From Neurospora intermedia (lineage: Eukaryota > Ascomycota > Sordariomycetes > Sordariales > Sordariaceae): a stretch of DNA of 64,000 nucleotides. A program made the position numbers and the translations under genes. The notes beneath the pieces were generated by a model. The model had not been told where the DNA came from. It saw only the letters and a program-made list of their open reading frames with translations, and searched no databases. Positions 9,930-20,241 of this stretch are shown here, one piece after another (the stretch's first letter is position 1; each line of letters starts with the position of its first letter). The stretch is taken from contig BTPP01000007.1 in assembly GCA_037102815.1 (NCBI GenBank), forward strand, positions 1,550,001 through 1,614,000, written 5' to 3'.

Positions 9930-10824
9930 GCGGTAATGGCTAGATGTCTTGAACTCTACGCTGGAGAAAGATCGTGGAAGGAAACACAACGAAGTATTGT
10001 ACCCGGGGTAATTGGAGGAAAGGCAGTAAACTACCAGCATGTATCTCATAGTGATGATGAACTAGAGGTACCACTACCCACTTAATCAACTTCTCTTTCA
10101 CTGCACCATTACGGCCACCTCCACCTTCCTTGCATGTCCCATCATGCGAACAATAAAACCCCGGTTACGAAGGAAGAAGTCAGGATTTACACCGAAGGAG
10201 CCTTCGGTATTGGAAAGAAGCCACCACCAGCCAAAGAAGGACCACTTGACTGAAGGAAGGACTTCTCCGCCAGCCGGAAGATGGTTGGTTAGGCTAGATC
10301 AGGGAAAGAGATGTTCATGACCTGAGCTTTTGGTGACCCTTGGGTTACCTCCAAGGCCGTTTCGTTTCCTCCTTGAAATCCAGCATTTGTCCAGATCTTT
10401 GAAACTCTCCAACTTTTGTTCTTCACAATCACCCTCGGGGTTTATCCATTGTTCCCCCACCACCGGCCACATGTATCAGCACCACCACTTCTGCGGTGTG
10501 TGGCCCGTACTGCGTCAACATGAGGTACATCTACTTTATTACAGGACTTCCGTTGCTGGTGTTCACGTAAGATCAATCTCAGAATCAGATAATGATGAGT
10601 CTCTTAAGTGGCCTTGAACAGTGTGGTCCTAGTTTGCCATTAGCTTTCGTTTACGATAAGAATGGTCCCAAACTAATCCATGGAAACTTGGTCTGTGCTT
10701 ACCTTAGATAAATGGATCGTCTCAGCCCACGGTACACCACTTGGTTCCTCATATTCGTACATCCTCTTACTCCAGTTTCCCAACCACCCTTCGCACTCCA
10801 TCCAGAAACAACAAACACAGCATA
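9930..10824. other. spacer between the two orphan paralogues
   Basis: No coding frame with character. It contains a small palindrome, CCGAAGG-AG-CCTTCGG, around 10192-10208, and a C/T-rich stretch directly before the next gene, as expected of a promoter. The two paralogues therefore appear to have separate promoters. Confidence 0.5.
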
Positions 10825-11808
10825 ATGGCATCCGCTTCGGGAGACCAAGTCCGAGTGGTCTCCAGCTCCGCTTCCACCAACAACGAAGAGTGGACAGAAC
10901 TGGAATACACACAGCAAATGGGACGCATGGATGATACCCCAGTCATCAGAATGCCTCCCCGGATAAAGCTCCACGAAGAGCACTACCCAAGCTTCACCGG
11001 TCACAAAGTCCTCATGATGCGGCAGTTTCTCAAAGACAACAAGGCCAACCTCAGCCAGCTCTTGAGGACACTTGGAACAGACGAACATCAGTCTATCGAC
11101 ATGTTCATAGCGAGGGCGTATAACGCTACCATTTCGGACCAGCAGCGCAAAATTATGAACAAGCATCAGGGCATTCCGTTCACCTTTTGCTATATTAAAG
11201 GTGAATACGGCCCTACTTGCAAGTTTCGAGTGCGAATTAACGGCGACGCTGGCCTTGGAGTCGTCACAGGCTGTGTTACTCACGACGTCGTCAAGACCTG
11301 GTTGAACGAGGACCCCAACTCTGGCTACCCCAGTATGTTGGGAGATTCGCGAATCGTACTAAACTACGGCCCCCATCCCGCATGGAGATCACGCCATAGT
11401 TTTGATGAGTGTGTCCAGTACGTCCAGGAATGTGTACTTGATGCCATGGACGAGGCCGCTGGATTGTTGGACGCGTTTATAGCGTGTGTTCCATCACGCC
11501 CACCCCACACACACTACGATGAGAAGTTCCTGGCTCTGGACGTTCAGTACAAGATCCTGCACTGCTTGCTCACACATGAAAATCCATACAAACGAGCAAT
11601 CAAATCAAAAAGGGAAATGTGGAAAGACTTAGAGGACTGTTTCATGGAGGTCTTTAAGCGGTTCGACAAGGACGACCTTCATCGACTCAAGACCGAAGAC
11701 GATGGCGTCTGGTGTGAAATGTTCGACCTTGTTTGCCACTGGGCTAATGAGGAACACATCTTGCCGAGATTGAGCGAGGCGAGACAGGCTATTGCTGAAG
11801 CATCCTGA
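10825..11808 (+). CDS. tandem paralogue B, unrecognised family, 327 aa
   Basis: This is the second member of the pair, 327 residues, intron-free, in the same orientation and 0.9 kb downstream. It shares with paralogue A the blocks listed there, for example MFIARAYNATISDQQRKIMN against NLFVAKAYNATIEHQQREIMN, and a common C-terminal segment (W.DLE(N/D)CF..VF). The N-termini are unrelated: this copy begins with a Ser-rich stretch. The middle region (about residues 130-220) has diverged, with different Cys positions. The chosen ATG at 10825 follows a clean A-rich leader; the open frame continues upstream to 10741, but that part reads like translated leader. No known domain is visible. A duplication followed by divergence is the simplest history. 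Confidence 0.75.
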   Translation: MASASGDQVRVVSSSASTNNEEWTELEYTQQMGRMDDTPVIRMPPRIKLHEEHYPSFTGHKVLMMRQFLKDNKANLSQLLRTLGTDEHQSIDMFIARAYNATISDQQRKIMNKHQGIPFTFCYIKGEYGPTCKFRVRINGDAGLGVVTGCVTHDVVKTWLNEDPNSGYPSMLGDSRIVLNYGPHPAWRSRHSFDECVQYVQECVLDAMDEAAGLLDAFIACVPSRPPHTHYDEKFLALDVQYKILHCLLTHENPYKRAIKSKREMWKDLEDCFMEVFKRFDKDDLHRLKTEDDGVWCEMFDLVCHWANEEHILPRLSEARQAIAEAS

Positions 11809-12090
11809 CCAGATGAGGAAACTTGCGAGATGGATCATAAGGATGAAACGAATTGGATGATTATCCTGTTAACAGGGTCAATAAAAAGCGGAATTCAAGC
11901 AGTATTGTGACTTAATATGGACTGCTAAGGAGCACACCGTGGCCAACAATGCCCGGCTATCACGTCAACATACATGTACTTACAAATTTGATTTCAGCAA
12001 AAACAGTCACAACATATAGTTTCTACCACAAGCGCATCCAAGTCAAAGATCAAAAGTCCAATCAGACACCACGTACAAGCAGCGCATTCT

Positions 12091-13487
12091 TTACATCGGC
12101 ATATCCATACCAGGAAGCTTTGTAAGCCCTATATAAAAAAGCAAGACACGTTAGCAACCACAGTCCAACCCATCAAAGTTCACGCAAAGTTCACGGCGAA
12201 AAGTAAGGTACTCACAGCCATCATATTCCTCCTTAGCCAACTTCTTGACCGCGCACTTCCTCCCATCCTCAATCTTCTGCGTCTTGAGAGAAGCACACCG
12301 AGCGCCCATGCACCCGGCCGTATCCATGGCCTTTTGCAGGGAATCGCCCTTCCACCCAAACACGTAATCGGCGTGCTGGCCTAGCCCCGTCGCGTCGCCC
12401 GTGCTGAGGACAAACGGCTGCGACCCGTCGGCCGGCCACTCGGCCTTGTTGTTGAACTGGGTCGTGTCCCAGACGACCTCGTACATGAGCTGCGGGATCC
12501 GGACCGGGTGCGTGGACGGGCAGGAGCCGCCCAGTGATAGGAAAGTGGCGGGCCCGGAGGTCGGGTAAGCTACGTGGTCTCGGTGATTAGGGGAGTCGAG
12601 GTTTTTACCGTCCCAGCAGCTGTTATTTTTTTGGGGGGACATGGGTGTCAGTATCTTGTAGGTATGTATCTAAAGCAAGGGAAGATCATGTCGAGGGGGA
12701 AAAAAAAAAAACTCACGTCGGGAAGTGGATGTTGGATCGTATCCCGCCCGGGCAGGGCTTGCTGGGAAGAGCCTCTGAGTCCACTCGGTCATCCTGGCAC
12801 GGAGCGCCGATGTCGCCGCCAAAGTTGGGGCCGGTGTAGCAACGGTAGCAGTTTTGTCTCTTCAACTTGGTATCCGGTCTCGACCGCATGTTCGGGTCGC
12901 CGACGAGCATACGGAATCCCTGTTTCGTTCGTCGTGAATATTAATTAGCCGGCCGGCCGAATTAGTCATATCTACCTACCTACGTACCTCTAGGTACTGC
13001 CGGATACAACGACTAGAAGAAACGGGAAGTCATCATCACTCACAGGCTTAAACGCCGTGATCTTTCCCGGATCAGCCGACACATAATAAACCAACACCCC
13101 ACCATTGATCTGCGTGCTGAACTGATCGTTGAACTGCAACGCCGCACCGCCCTGCGGCACCCGCTTGTAGGTCCCGTTGCGAGCCTTGAAATACAGGTTC
13201 GCCGTCCAGTAGTTGGAGAAGTCCTCGGAGAACTGGCACGTGGTGCAGCTGGCAAGCTCGGAAATGTCCGTGTGAGGCATCGACGCGTTGAAGCCGTTCC
13301 CGCCTACGATCTGGTGCACATGCGGAGAGGGGATCTGGCCAGGGTTGACGAGCGGATCGATCCGGTCAATGACTACTTGGGCACAGCCGAATCGTAGCAT
13401 GGTGACGCGGTTGCCGCCGCCGCCGCCGCCGAATTGGGGCAAAGCTTCGGCGCCCGCGATGAGAGTGAGGAGGGCGGACCAGAACAT
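12091..13487 (-). CDS. secreted DUF1996 protein, four exons, 362 aa
   Basis: Exons on the minus strand are 13487-13044, 12919-12717, 12619-12216 and 12128-12091; all three introns start GTGAGT and end AG, and the joined frame is 362 codons plus TAA. The protein has a signal peptide (MFWSALLTLIAGAEALP) and then the DUF1996 pattern: LRFGCAQVVIDRIDPLVNPG, SPHVHQIVGG, a Cys-x-x-Cys at FSEDFSNYW context, the block FRMLVGDP, and after the second join [22 protein letters not shown]. The family is common among fungal secreted proteins, often in several copies; its biochemical role is not established. The last intron splits a Trp codon, and the last exon adds only LTKLPGMDMPM. Intron 2 has a run of T directly after its donor. 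Confidence 0.92.
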
Positions 13488-14642
13488 TGTGGAGAAAAAG
13501 TCGATGATTTGTGAAGAGCTAGGGAGGTTACTTCTTGGTGGAGTGGCTGTTCGAAGGAGGCCTTAAAGCCAAGAAGGATGAGAAACTCGGATGTCTGTTT
13601 GAGTTCAACAATATAGGGGCAGCGGTTGGGAAGATGGATTCACCGTCACCTAGAACCATGGGGCTGGGTTCATAAGTCTTGGGAGTTGTACGGCATCTAT
13701 ACCTAGAAGCCATGATGGCCCGTCCACGATTTACCCTGCCGTGGCTTGTACAATTGCCGTTTATATTCCACAAACTAGAAATGCCGATGGTCATCGAGGC
13801 TCTATTTGATATACTGTTCGATATTAACATGTCACCCTTTGACGTTCGGTCAGCTTGTGCAGCCTATAAGAGACAGTGAGTAGCATTGGGCGGACAGGCC
13901 AAATCCGGGAAACAGATATATATGCCGGTGCGGGACCAAATGTGTGGCCTGGATAATTTAGGAATGAAGCGGACGACAAGGCCCAATCTATCGGTAGATC
14001 TCTTCTCCCAGATAAAATACACCCGTAGAGGTTGGGGTTGTTGGCGGCAAATTCCTGATAGGATGATAACAGAGAAAAGAGACAGACATCAGGCGGTCCA
14101 TTCCCAACTCAAGAACGTCACCATACAACCTCATGTAGAAGAGAGTAGATTCATCGCTGAATGAGGCTCTTAAAACTACAGAACCTAAAGGGGGGTACTA
14201 AAGAAAACCCTACCCTCCGAAACCATGTCTGTAAGAAACGAGCGCTCGACCTGTTTGCTCTTGTTCTGTACACGGGGTATCTCCAACATAGTCGGTCACT
14301 TGCTCCGTATAATATGGGTAGCACAGTGAACCCGAAGCCAATAACAATGGAAACCTTGATCGGACCCTGTCCGGAACCTTGTCCGGAACCTGGTTTGGAT
14401 GAGAGTGAAACTGATTGACCGATTTGTGAAAGTAGACAGAAACCAACAGAAAGTTATCGGGAAGTTGTAAGTTGTACTGCTTGAAAACGTAGTACCATCA
14501 ACAGCGCATTATATGCTGACAAAGTAGCATGCACCCACTCACTGGGCCAGTGATATGTGAAAGAACTGCACCTTGCAACAATGACCACAATGAGCGCCGC
14601 GACAAGGCCTCAGATAGACGTATGTCCCTCTTTGTCCAGTGT
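13488..14642. other. spacer upstream of the DUF1996 gene
   Basis: It should contain the DUF1996 promoter; a TATATT on the minus strand near 13610-13615 lies about 125 bp before the start codon. Near 14370-14390 the 12-mer CTTGTCCGGAAC is present in tandem with a near copy. No coding gene is recognised. Confidence 0.5.
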
Positions 14643-16469
14643 TTAATTCTGCTCCCTCCAAACGTGATCAAGCCAGCGTCCAATCTCGCGGTCAACATTC
14701 AAAGAACCCTCGGGTTCGTCGCGGCTGAGCCTGGTCTTCACCACATTCTTCTTCAGCTCATTAGCGACAAAGTCACCGAGCCCTGTACCGATGGGGTTTT
14801 TGCTGTTCAGAGAGGTGATGACCTTGTCGTTCTCGTTCTCGCCATCAATGTCCATGGCATCCGACATGACGGTGTCCTCGCGGTCAAGACGACCCAGACT
14901 AACCCATCCCTCGTCGACAATGACTTCCTTGTACCATCGCGCGGTCAACGCCCAGCCGACTTGCATGGCTCTTAAGACAGGCCAGGCGAGACCGTCCGTT
15001 TGGGATGTGGAAGGTCGAAGCTGCAGCTTGTGATAGGCGGGGGTACTAGTCCCGTGGCCCACGATTTGAGTAGGATCTAAGTGAGGCAGTCTCGCAGTGA
15101 CTTGACTTGGTCCTGAGTTCTTCTTCCCGAGCTGCAGCGGCGTCACCTCAAATCGGACGATGTCGGGAACGAAGTATCGCTTGGCTCGCTCCAGCTGCGC
15201 GGGAGAAACGAGATGAAGTGAGTCTGAGGGGATAGGAAGTGCGAAGTGACCGAGGCGAGATTGGTCGGGGGGCTGACGCTGCTTGAAGCACTGCTTCCAG
15301 ATGATCTTGAGATCGGCGGCGGAAAACAGGTCGCCTACTTTGCGTTTCTGGATAGAGCGAGTTGATGCTGGGTCGGACTTGGGGTCACGTTTGTTCTCGG
15401 GCCTGGATTTGTTGGAAAGCAGTGAATCAGATGTCGAGGGTAGAGTAGGGCGATGAACGCTCTGCTGTGGCGCCTGATATACGGATTTGTCGCCTCCTGA
15501 GGTTTTTCTTTTGCTCGGGAAGGAAAATGGAGAAAAAAGACTTGGCTCCTTTTCAACGGCCAAGGTACTGGGGACTTGAGGGGCGGAACTGCTAGAGTCA
15601 TTGTCTGCGTTGAGGGGAACAGGGGGCTTGAGAGGCATGCCAGTGCCAGACGTCAATGAAGCAGCAGCCTTAGAGAGAGCAGCAGCCGTCGCTAGAGCAG
15701 CCTCCTTCATAGATGCAGCAGTCTTCGGGGAAATCGGTTTTGATGAATTCGATGGGGTACCAACAGGCTTCTTTGAAGCAGCCTTTGGTTGGACGGTCGA
15801 TGCCTCAATTGGAATGTTGGTGGTCGATATGTATCGAGGTTTGAGGACGTTTTCCCCGGCCTGGGAGGAATTGGGTTTGGCCGTCAAAGGTGGTAAAATT
15901 GGTTTTCCTCTAGCTTGAAAATACATGCCAGAAGCTATACGTGAGGCTGAGATTGGTTTTGGACGCCTGTGAAAAGCGTCCGGAAACTCTGACTGTCCAT
16001 CCTGAATTTCCAGTCGCATTGTCGGAGGTGGGCGTGGAAGAGGCTCGGGCTCGGGCTCAGCGTAGTCCTCGAAAAACTCAGGACCTGGACCATTACTGAC
16101 GAAAAGTGAATCTTCGTCATCATCATCATCGGGCGACCTACTCCGACCAGGCCTGGCCCTGGGGCTTGGAAGGGGAGACCGATTCGTGATTTCTCCTAAT
16201 GCTTCTGAAGAGGTCTCTCTATCACGTTGATGTTCATATCGAGACGCATCCTGCTGGTGATAACTCCAGTCAGGAGCAGAAAAGTTTCGTCCACTGTGAT
16301 TCCATGGGCGACTCTCTGCAGGACCTCTGGGAGGGGATGCTTGCTGAGAGTTAGATCTGCGTCGATTTCTGGATCGAGATCCACCACCTGTAGGGCGAAG
16401 CGAGTCACGGCTTCTGCTGTTCTGGCGTTCCCTCGGTCTGTAGGAATCCGTTCGCTGATTGAACCCCAT
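14643..16469 (-). CDS. Arg/Ser-rich protein of unknown function, 608 aa
   Basis: A single-exon frame of 608 residues. Residues 1-90 are full of Arg-Ser and Ser-Arg pairs (for example RERQNSRSRDSLRP), like splicing-related or RNA-binding tails. An acidic patch (SPDDDDDEDSLFVSNG) follows at about 112-127, then a Pro/Glu stretch (EPEPEPLPRPPP). Residues about 170-380 are low-complexity Ser/Pro/Ala/Lys. Only the last 220 residues look folded, with the motifs LKIIWKQCFKQRQPP, RAKRYFVPDIVRFEVTPLQLG and WPVLRAMQVGWALTARWYKEV. I do not recognise the folded domain. The RS-rich start and basic clusters suggest a nuclear protein, which is inference. It is convergent with nothing nearby; its 5' side faces 16470-18140. 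Confidence 0.75.
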   Translation of the reverse strand: MGFNQRTDSYRPRERQNSRSRDSLRPTGGGSRSRNRRRSNSQQASPPRGPAESRPWNHSGRNFSAPDWSYHQQDASRYEHQRDRETSSEALGEITNRSPLPSPRARPGRSRSPDDDDDEDSLFVSNGPGPEFFEDYAEPEPEPLPRPPPTMRLEIQDGQSEFPDAFHRRPKPISASRIASGMYFQARGKPILPPLTAKPNSSQAGENVLKPRYISTTNIPIEASTVQPKAASKKPVGTPSNSSKPISPKTAASMKEAALATAAALSKAAASLTSGTGMPLKPPVPLNADNDSSSSAPQVPSTLAVEKEPSLFSPFSFPSKRKTSGGDKSVYQAPQQSVHRPTLPSTSDSLLSNKSRPENKRDPKSDPASTRSIQKRKVGDLFSAADLKIIWKQCFKQRQPPDQSRLGHFALPIPSDSLHLVSPAQLERAKRYFVPDIVRFEVTPLQLGKKNSGPSQVTARLPHLDPTQIVGHGTSTPAYHKLQLRPSTSQTDGLAWPVLRAMQVGWALTARWYKEVIVDEGWVSLGRLDREDTVMSDAMDIDGENENDKVITSLNSKNPIGTGLGDFVANELKKNVVKTRLSRDEPEGSLNVDREIGRWLDHVWREQN

Positions 16470-18140
16470 CGCTGATCAGATGGAAGACAAGGCTAGATGC
16501 TCCAGGAGAAAAGGGAGGCAGAACCTTGGTCTGTTCTGTTTAGATAGAAGCAAAAGCTGAGGTCGCGACGTGGGCCGTCGTAGCACAGCGCGATCAAGGA
16601 GCGCAAAGACTGAAAGGGGGCGGGGTTCGTGATGACTGCACTTCGCACGTGTTTTTGTGCTCTTGAAAGGCGAAGATGCTCTGCTGACGTGGAGGTAAAA
16701 AGCGACAAGTTCAACTGGTGAAGTTGATGCTTGCTGTGGGTATGCCTATAGACACTAGTCTAGTAGGTTGAGGATATGACGAGAAATGAGACAGAGATAC
16801 CTTGCTTTGACTTGATATACTCCGAGAGCATGATGGTGTTGTGGTTGTAGGAGAAGAAAAGCCTTGGTAGGGGAAAACCGCGGACTAAGGTTGTTTTTGT
16901 AATCGAGGGTCGCGTTGTCGGGCCAGCGAGATTTTGCAAACGGAACAAGTGAAGAGTCGCTCCATTGGGTACTGCTTGTCACCTCGTTTATTTATTCATC
17001 CGATGTAAGTCCAGGGCCTGCCAAGGCGTCATGTGTATCGTAGCCTGCCTGTATGAGAAATTCTTTTTCTCCATCATTCTTTGGCGCGACATTCAGTGTC
17101 GAAAGGTCTCTTGAAAGGGGAGGATGACGAGTAGAGGGAAAGCTGAAATAATACACTCGATCAAAGGCAAGTGTATGTCTGTGTCTTCAAGGCTCAGAAC
17201 TTGACGCTCCATTAAACATGTTGGCATTACTAGGTACCATTTGACAATACCTTCTGAGCAGCTGTTTGGCTCCATGAGAGTGAAGTGTTGAACCGATTCA
17301 TAGAAAGCAATGAGACTGTCACGAGACAATCAACTCATGGATTCTCAAGAACGAAGCAGGTGACAGCTCGGCTCTGACACAAGGCCCTTGATGCCATTGG
17401 GGTGACGGTTGCTCAGAGATCGTCTCTTTTCCCTGGTCAAGTGGTGCACCATGAAATCGAATCGTGTTGAGAAAAGCTCGTGGCGTTGAGCATGCGGTTC
17501 TACTTTGAGTGGCCAATGTGCGCATCTGAAGAACTACGAAGACAGTCCGAGACATTGATCTTGATGACTTGTAGATTTTTGATTCAACGGCATTACAGCT
17601 GTTTCTTCCACCGAACTGACGGTTATAAACCTAACCGGGCGTGCCGCAAGGCAACTAGTCCGTGAAACCACGCCATAACTCCAACACCCAGACAAAAATG
17701 GGGTGTATAATGTTGTCGGTTTTGTGTATCGTATTCATGAACCATAGTTCGATGTGGCGAGATTACCCAAACAAGTGCCGCAGCAGTGTGCTTCATCGCA
17801 ACTCGCATCCCATGGATTGCATCACCATCTCAATCAAATATGCCAAGGGCACATATCATAGACCGCTCCTCTCCATCGCGGCTTGCATAATGCGGTTGCG
17901 TTGGAGCCGCCTTTCCTAGGTGTAGTCGGCCGTGGATAATGTAGATAGCATCGGGCCCAAGTGGATCTTTCAAGGTTCATCATTCTCGCCTGTTGCGTAT
18001 GTTTTGTCCGTCTTTCTGAATCTTGGATCATGATCTCAACTCTCTCTCGGTCCATCAGTATCTCAAACATCATGATAGTATGTGCCGATCGGATGAATGG
18101 GAGGCGTCAGGTTCGCAGGGGTCTGGTACGGCAGACAGGA
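16470..18140. other. spacer, promoter side of the RS-rich gene
   Basis: Short frames occur but none with coding character. The first few hundred bases should hold the promoter of the minus-strand gene at 14643-16469, and the right end the 3' UTR of the small gene at 18141. Nothing else is recognised. Confidence 0.5.
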
Positions 18141-18516
18141 TCACGGTCGCTTCTTGGGAGGTAAAGGCTGGTTATCAATGTCGGTTGGCGTCCCCCGCGC
18201 CTGGTTGCGCATTTCTTCGACAAAAAATTTGACGAAGCTCTGAACTTGTGGCTTCTGTAGATTGGGATCCTCGGTAGCCTCGCCTTCGCGCAGCGGCTCG
18301 TTGGGATCACGACCGTGACGGAACTCTTCGACGGTGCGGTGGATCTTGCGGACGCCATGGTGGAACCCGGGCATTTGAAGGATTCGAGCGACGAGGGCGT
18401 CCTAAAGCAGTGGTAAAGAGCATATATCAGTATCCCAGCGATGGAATGGAGACAGGTGGTAAACAAACCTCGACCTTGAACCACATCATGGTGACGATTT
18501 TGGCGATCAAACTCAT
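18141..18516 (-). CDS. small conserved-looking protein, two exons, 102 aa
   Basis: The exons are 18516-18469 (16 codons) and 18401-18141; the intron 18468-18402 starts GTTTGT and ends TTTAG. The joined protein begins MSLIAKIVTMMWFKVE and continues DALVARILQMPGFHHGVRKIH, a short amphipathic start followed by a helix with Pro-x-Phe. The middle is acidic and Pro-rich (PNEPLREGEATEDPN), then comes a Phe-rich helix (VQSFVKFFVEEMRNQARG) and a basic tail. The layout recalls small mitochondrial proteins such as the MIOREX component Mrx7 of yeast, but I cannot confirm this. The join is supported because both sides read as one helix across it. An open frame continues upstream of the ATG but is basic and low-quality, so I treat it as leader. 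Confidence 0.7.
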
Positions 18517-19773
18517 GTTGATGGACTCGTTCAAATATCGTATTGTAAGCCAACGGATAGTAATCACATCTAGGTGTCCTCTTCCTTCCCTCAGACAGCA
18601 GCGGCGTGTGGTGGTGCGGATCGTGAAGAGTGTCCAGCTGTGATTTTGAAGTGAACGGGAAAGCCGTCGAAGTTTCGAGTCGAAGTTCACTGGAGTTTAG
18701 AGGTCAGTACAGGCACCTCTACGGATGGACGGGGACGCCACCTGCAGCGGACTGTCAGATCTGCAGATCTACCCAGGCCCACTGTTTGAATGCGGGGTTT
18801 CGTGTAGGGACTGGAGCTGTTTACACTGTCTTTTTAGTCTCCCTGCCGCTTGTTGGTATTGGGCAACTCTAGAGTACACTAGAGGTACCTTGATCTCTCA
18901 ACAAGACACACCTCACATTGCTGCCCTGGACAATTTATCACTCGCACTTCGACCTGTCGCTGACATTCGCCAGCTCGATGCCAACTACGGAACCATCACT
19001 TATCGCTATATTCTCGTTTATGCGGTCACGCGTGGCATATCAAGGATATCCTTCTTCGAATCGCTACCTCTATGGACAATACGCCCAAGATCTGATTTAC
19101 ATGTCCTCCTGGGCCCTTGTGGATATTTATCGGGCTCTTCCTCTCAATGCGCTGGCTTCTGCCTTTTTTTTTTTTTTTTTTTCTTCCATTGACTTCGGAT
19201 TGTCTGACTACATCTTCGATACATATCCCCTTTCCCTACTCAGTATTCCAATGGTGAGCAGCCGAAGCTGCTGGGATGGCACTTGATCAAAAACGTGCTG
19301 CCAGTGAAAAGCACATGGCAAGCGTAATTTAATTACATCACCTTATGTTGTGAAGTCATTTTCCAATTCAAAGTAGCCGTCGAGGGACTCCATAATCCGA
19401 TGAGAATCAGAAGCTTACCAGGTCTAAAAAGTATCTGGATGGCTTTCCTTGATCGCGGGAAATGGATGGGCCTGGCTGTTGACAAAGAGCAGGCTATGTC
19501 TTAGCATGAGAAGTGGTCGAAAAGACCGGGTAGGCGGGAACAGATATACATACCTCTACCTACCTGAATCCCCTCCTTCATCTGTCCTGTTGACTTTGTT
19601 CATCCTGACGACCACTCCATATCCAGCCACGGCCCAAAACCTTATCCGTTCCTCTGTCCTATTGCAGACCGCGAATCACAGAACTTTGTCGTTTCCGAGG
19701 GTGTTAGTTGAACGTCCACGGCTCCCATTGGGGCGCATATTGACACCGCAACCCATCACCGCGTGTCGCTCTC

Positions 19774-19779
19774 GGCTAA
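19774..19779 (+). promoter_or_regulatory. candidate XLR-1/XlnR site upstream of GH51 gene
   Basis: GGCTAA followed by G fits the GGCTAR core bound by the XlnR/XLR-1 hemicellulase activators. It lies about 465 bp before the GH51 start. A six-base site arises by chance often, so the support is its place in front of a hemicellulase gene. Confidence 0.35.
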
Positions 19780-19927
19780 GTATATTATCCGGTAGCGGTA
19801 CCTGCGGACCGTGCCCATTGCAACCTTAAATCGACGAGGTAGTGATCAGTTTTACGTACAACCGGCCTTTATCCACGAATAGTCTCCTCGCGCTTATACG
19901 TTACAGGAAGTTGGAGAGCCCAAGAAC

Positions 19928-19943
19928 CCGGGGCAGGGCGGGG
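19928..19943 (+). promoter_or_regulatory. paired candidate CRE-1/CreA sites
   Basis: CCGGGG at 19928-19933 and GCGGGG at 19938-19943 both match SYGGRG and are separated by four bases. Closely spaced pairs are the form usually found functional for the carbon catabolite repressor CreA/CRE-1. They lie about 300 bp before the GH51 start codon. Confidence 0.45.
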
Positions 19944-20165
19944 AAGAGTCCTAAGTGACCATCTCCAACATCATCATCGAGCATCTTGTCGCCATGTTCT
20001 GTTCAACTGGTGCATGTGACTGTTGCGGCGCCTTCGTCATAGCACCGCAATACGGACGCGGCCAAGACCATCGTCTGGACCATAGGATGATCAGGAATGG
20101 ATATGCCCAGACGTTCGGTACCGGCAGTTCAAGAATGAGACCAGCTCTGGCCCGATGTCTTCGAG

Positions 20166-20171
20166 TATATA
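20166..20171 (+). promoter_or_regulatory. TATA box of the GH51 gene
   Basis: TATATA lies about 70 bp before the ATG at 20242, a suitable distance for a short leader. Confidence 0.45.
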
Positions 20172-20241
20172 CATCACGGACGAGCCTAGATGAAAGACTA
20201 ATGCTGTCGCAAGCTGTCGTGTTCCTCGAGGCATCGTCAGG

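Larger units (their letters stand above)
18517..20241. other. divergent spacer between the small gene and the GH51 gene
   Basis: No coding frame is convincing. It contains a 19-base T run at 19164-19182 and, nearer the GH51 gene, candidate regulatory sites: GGCTAA at 19774-19779, two SYGGRG motifs at 19928-19943 and a TATA box at 20166-20171. Confidence 0.5.
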
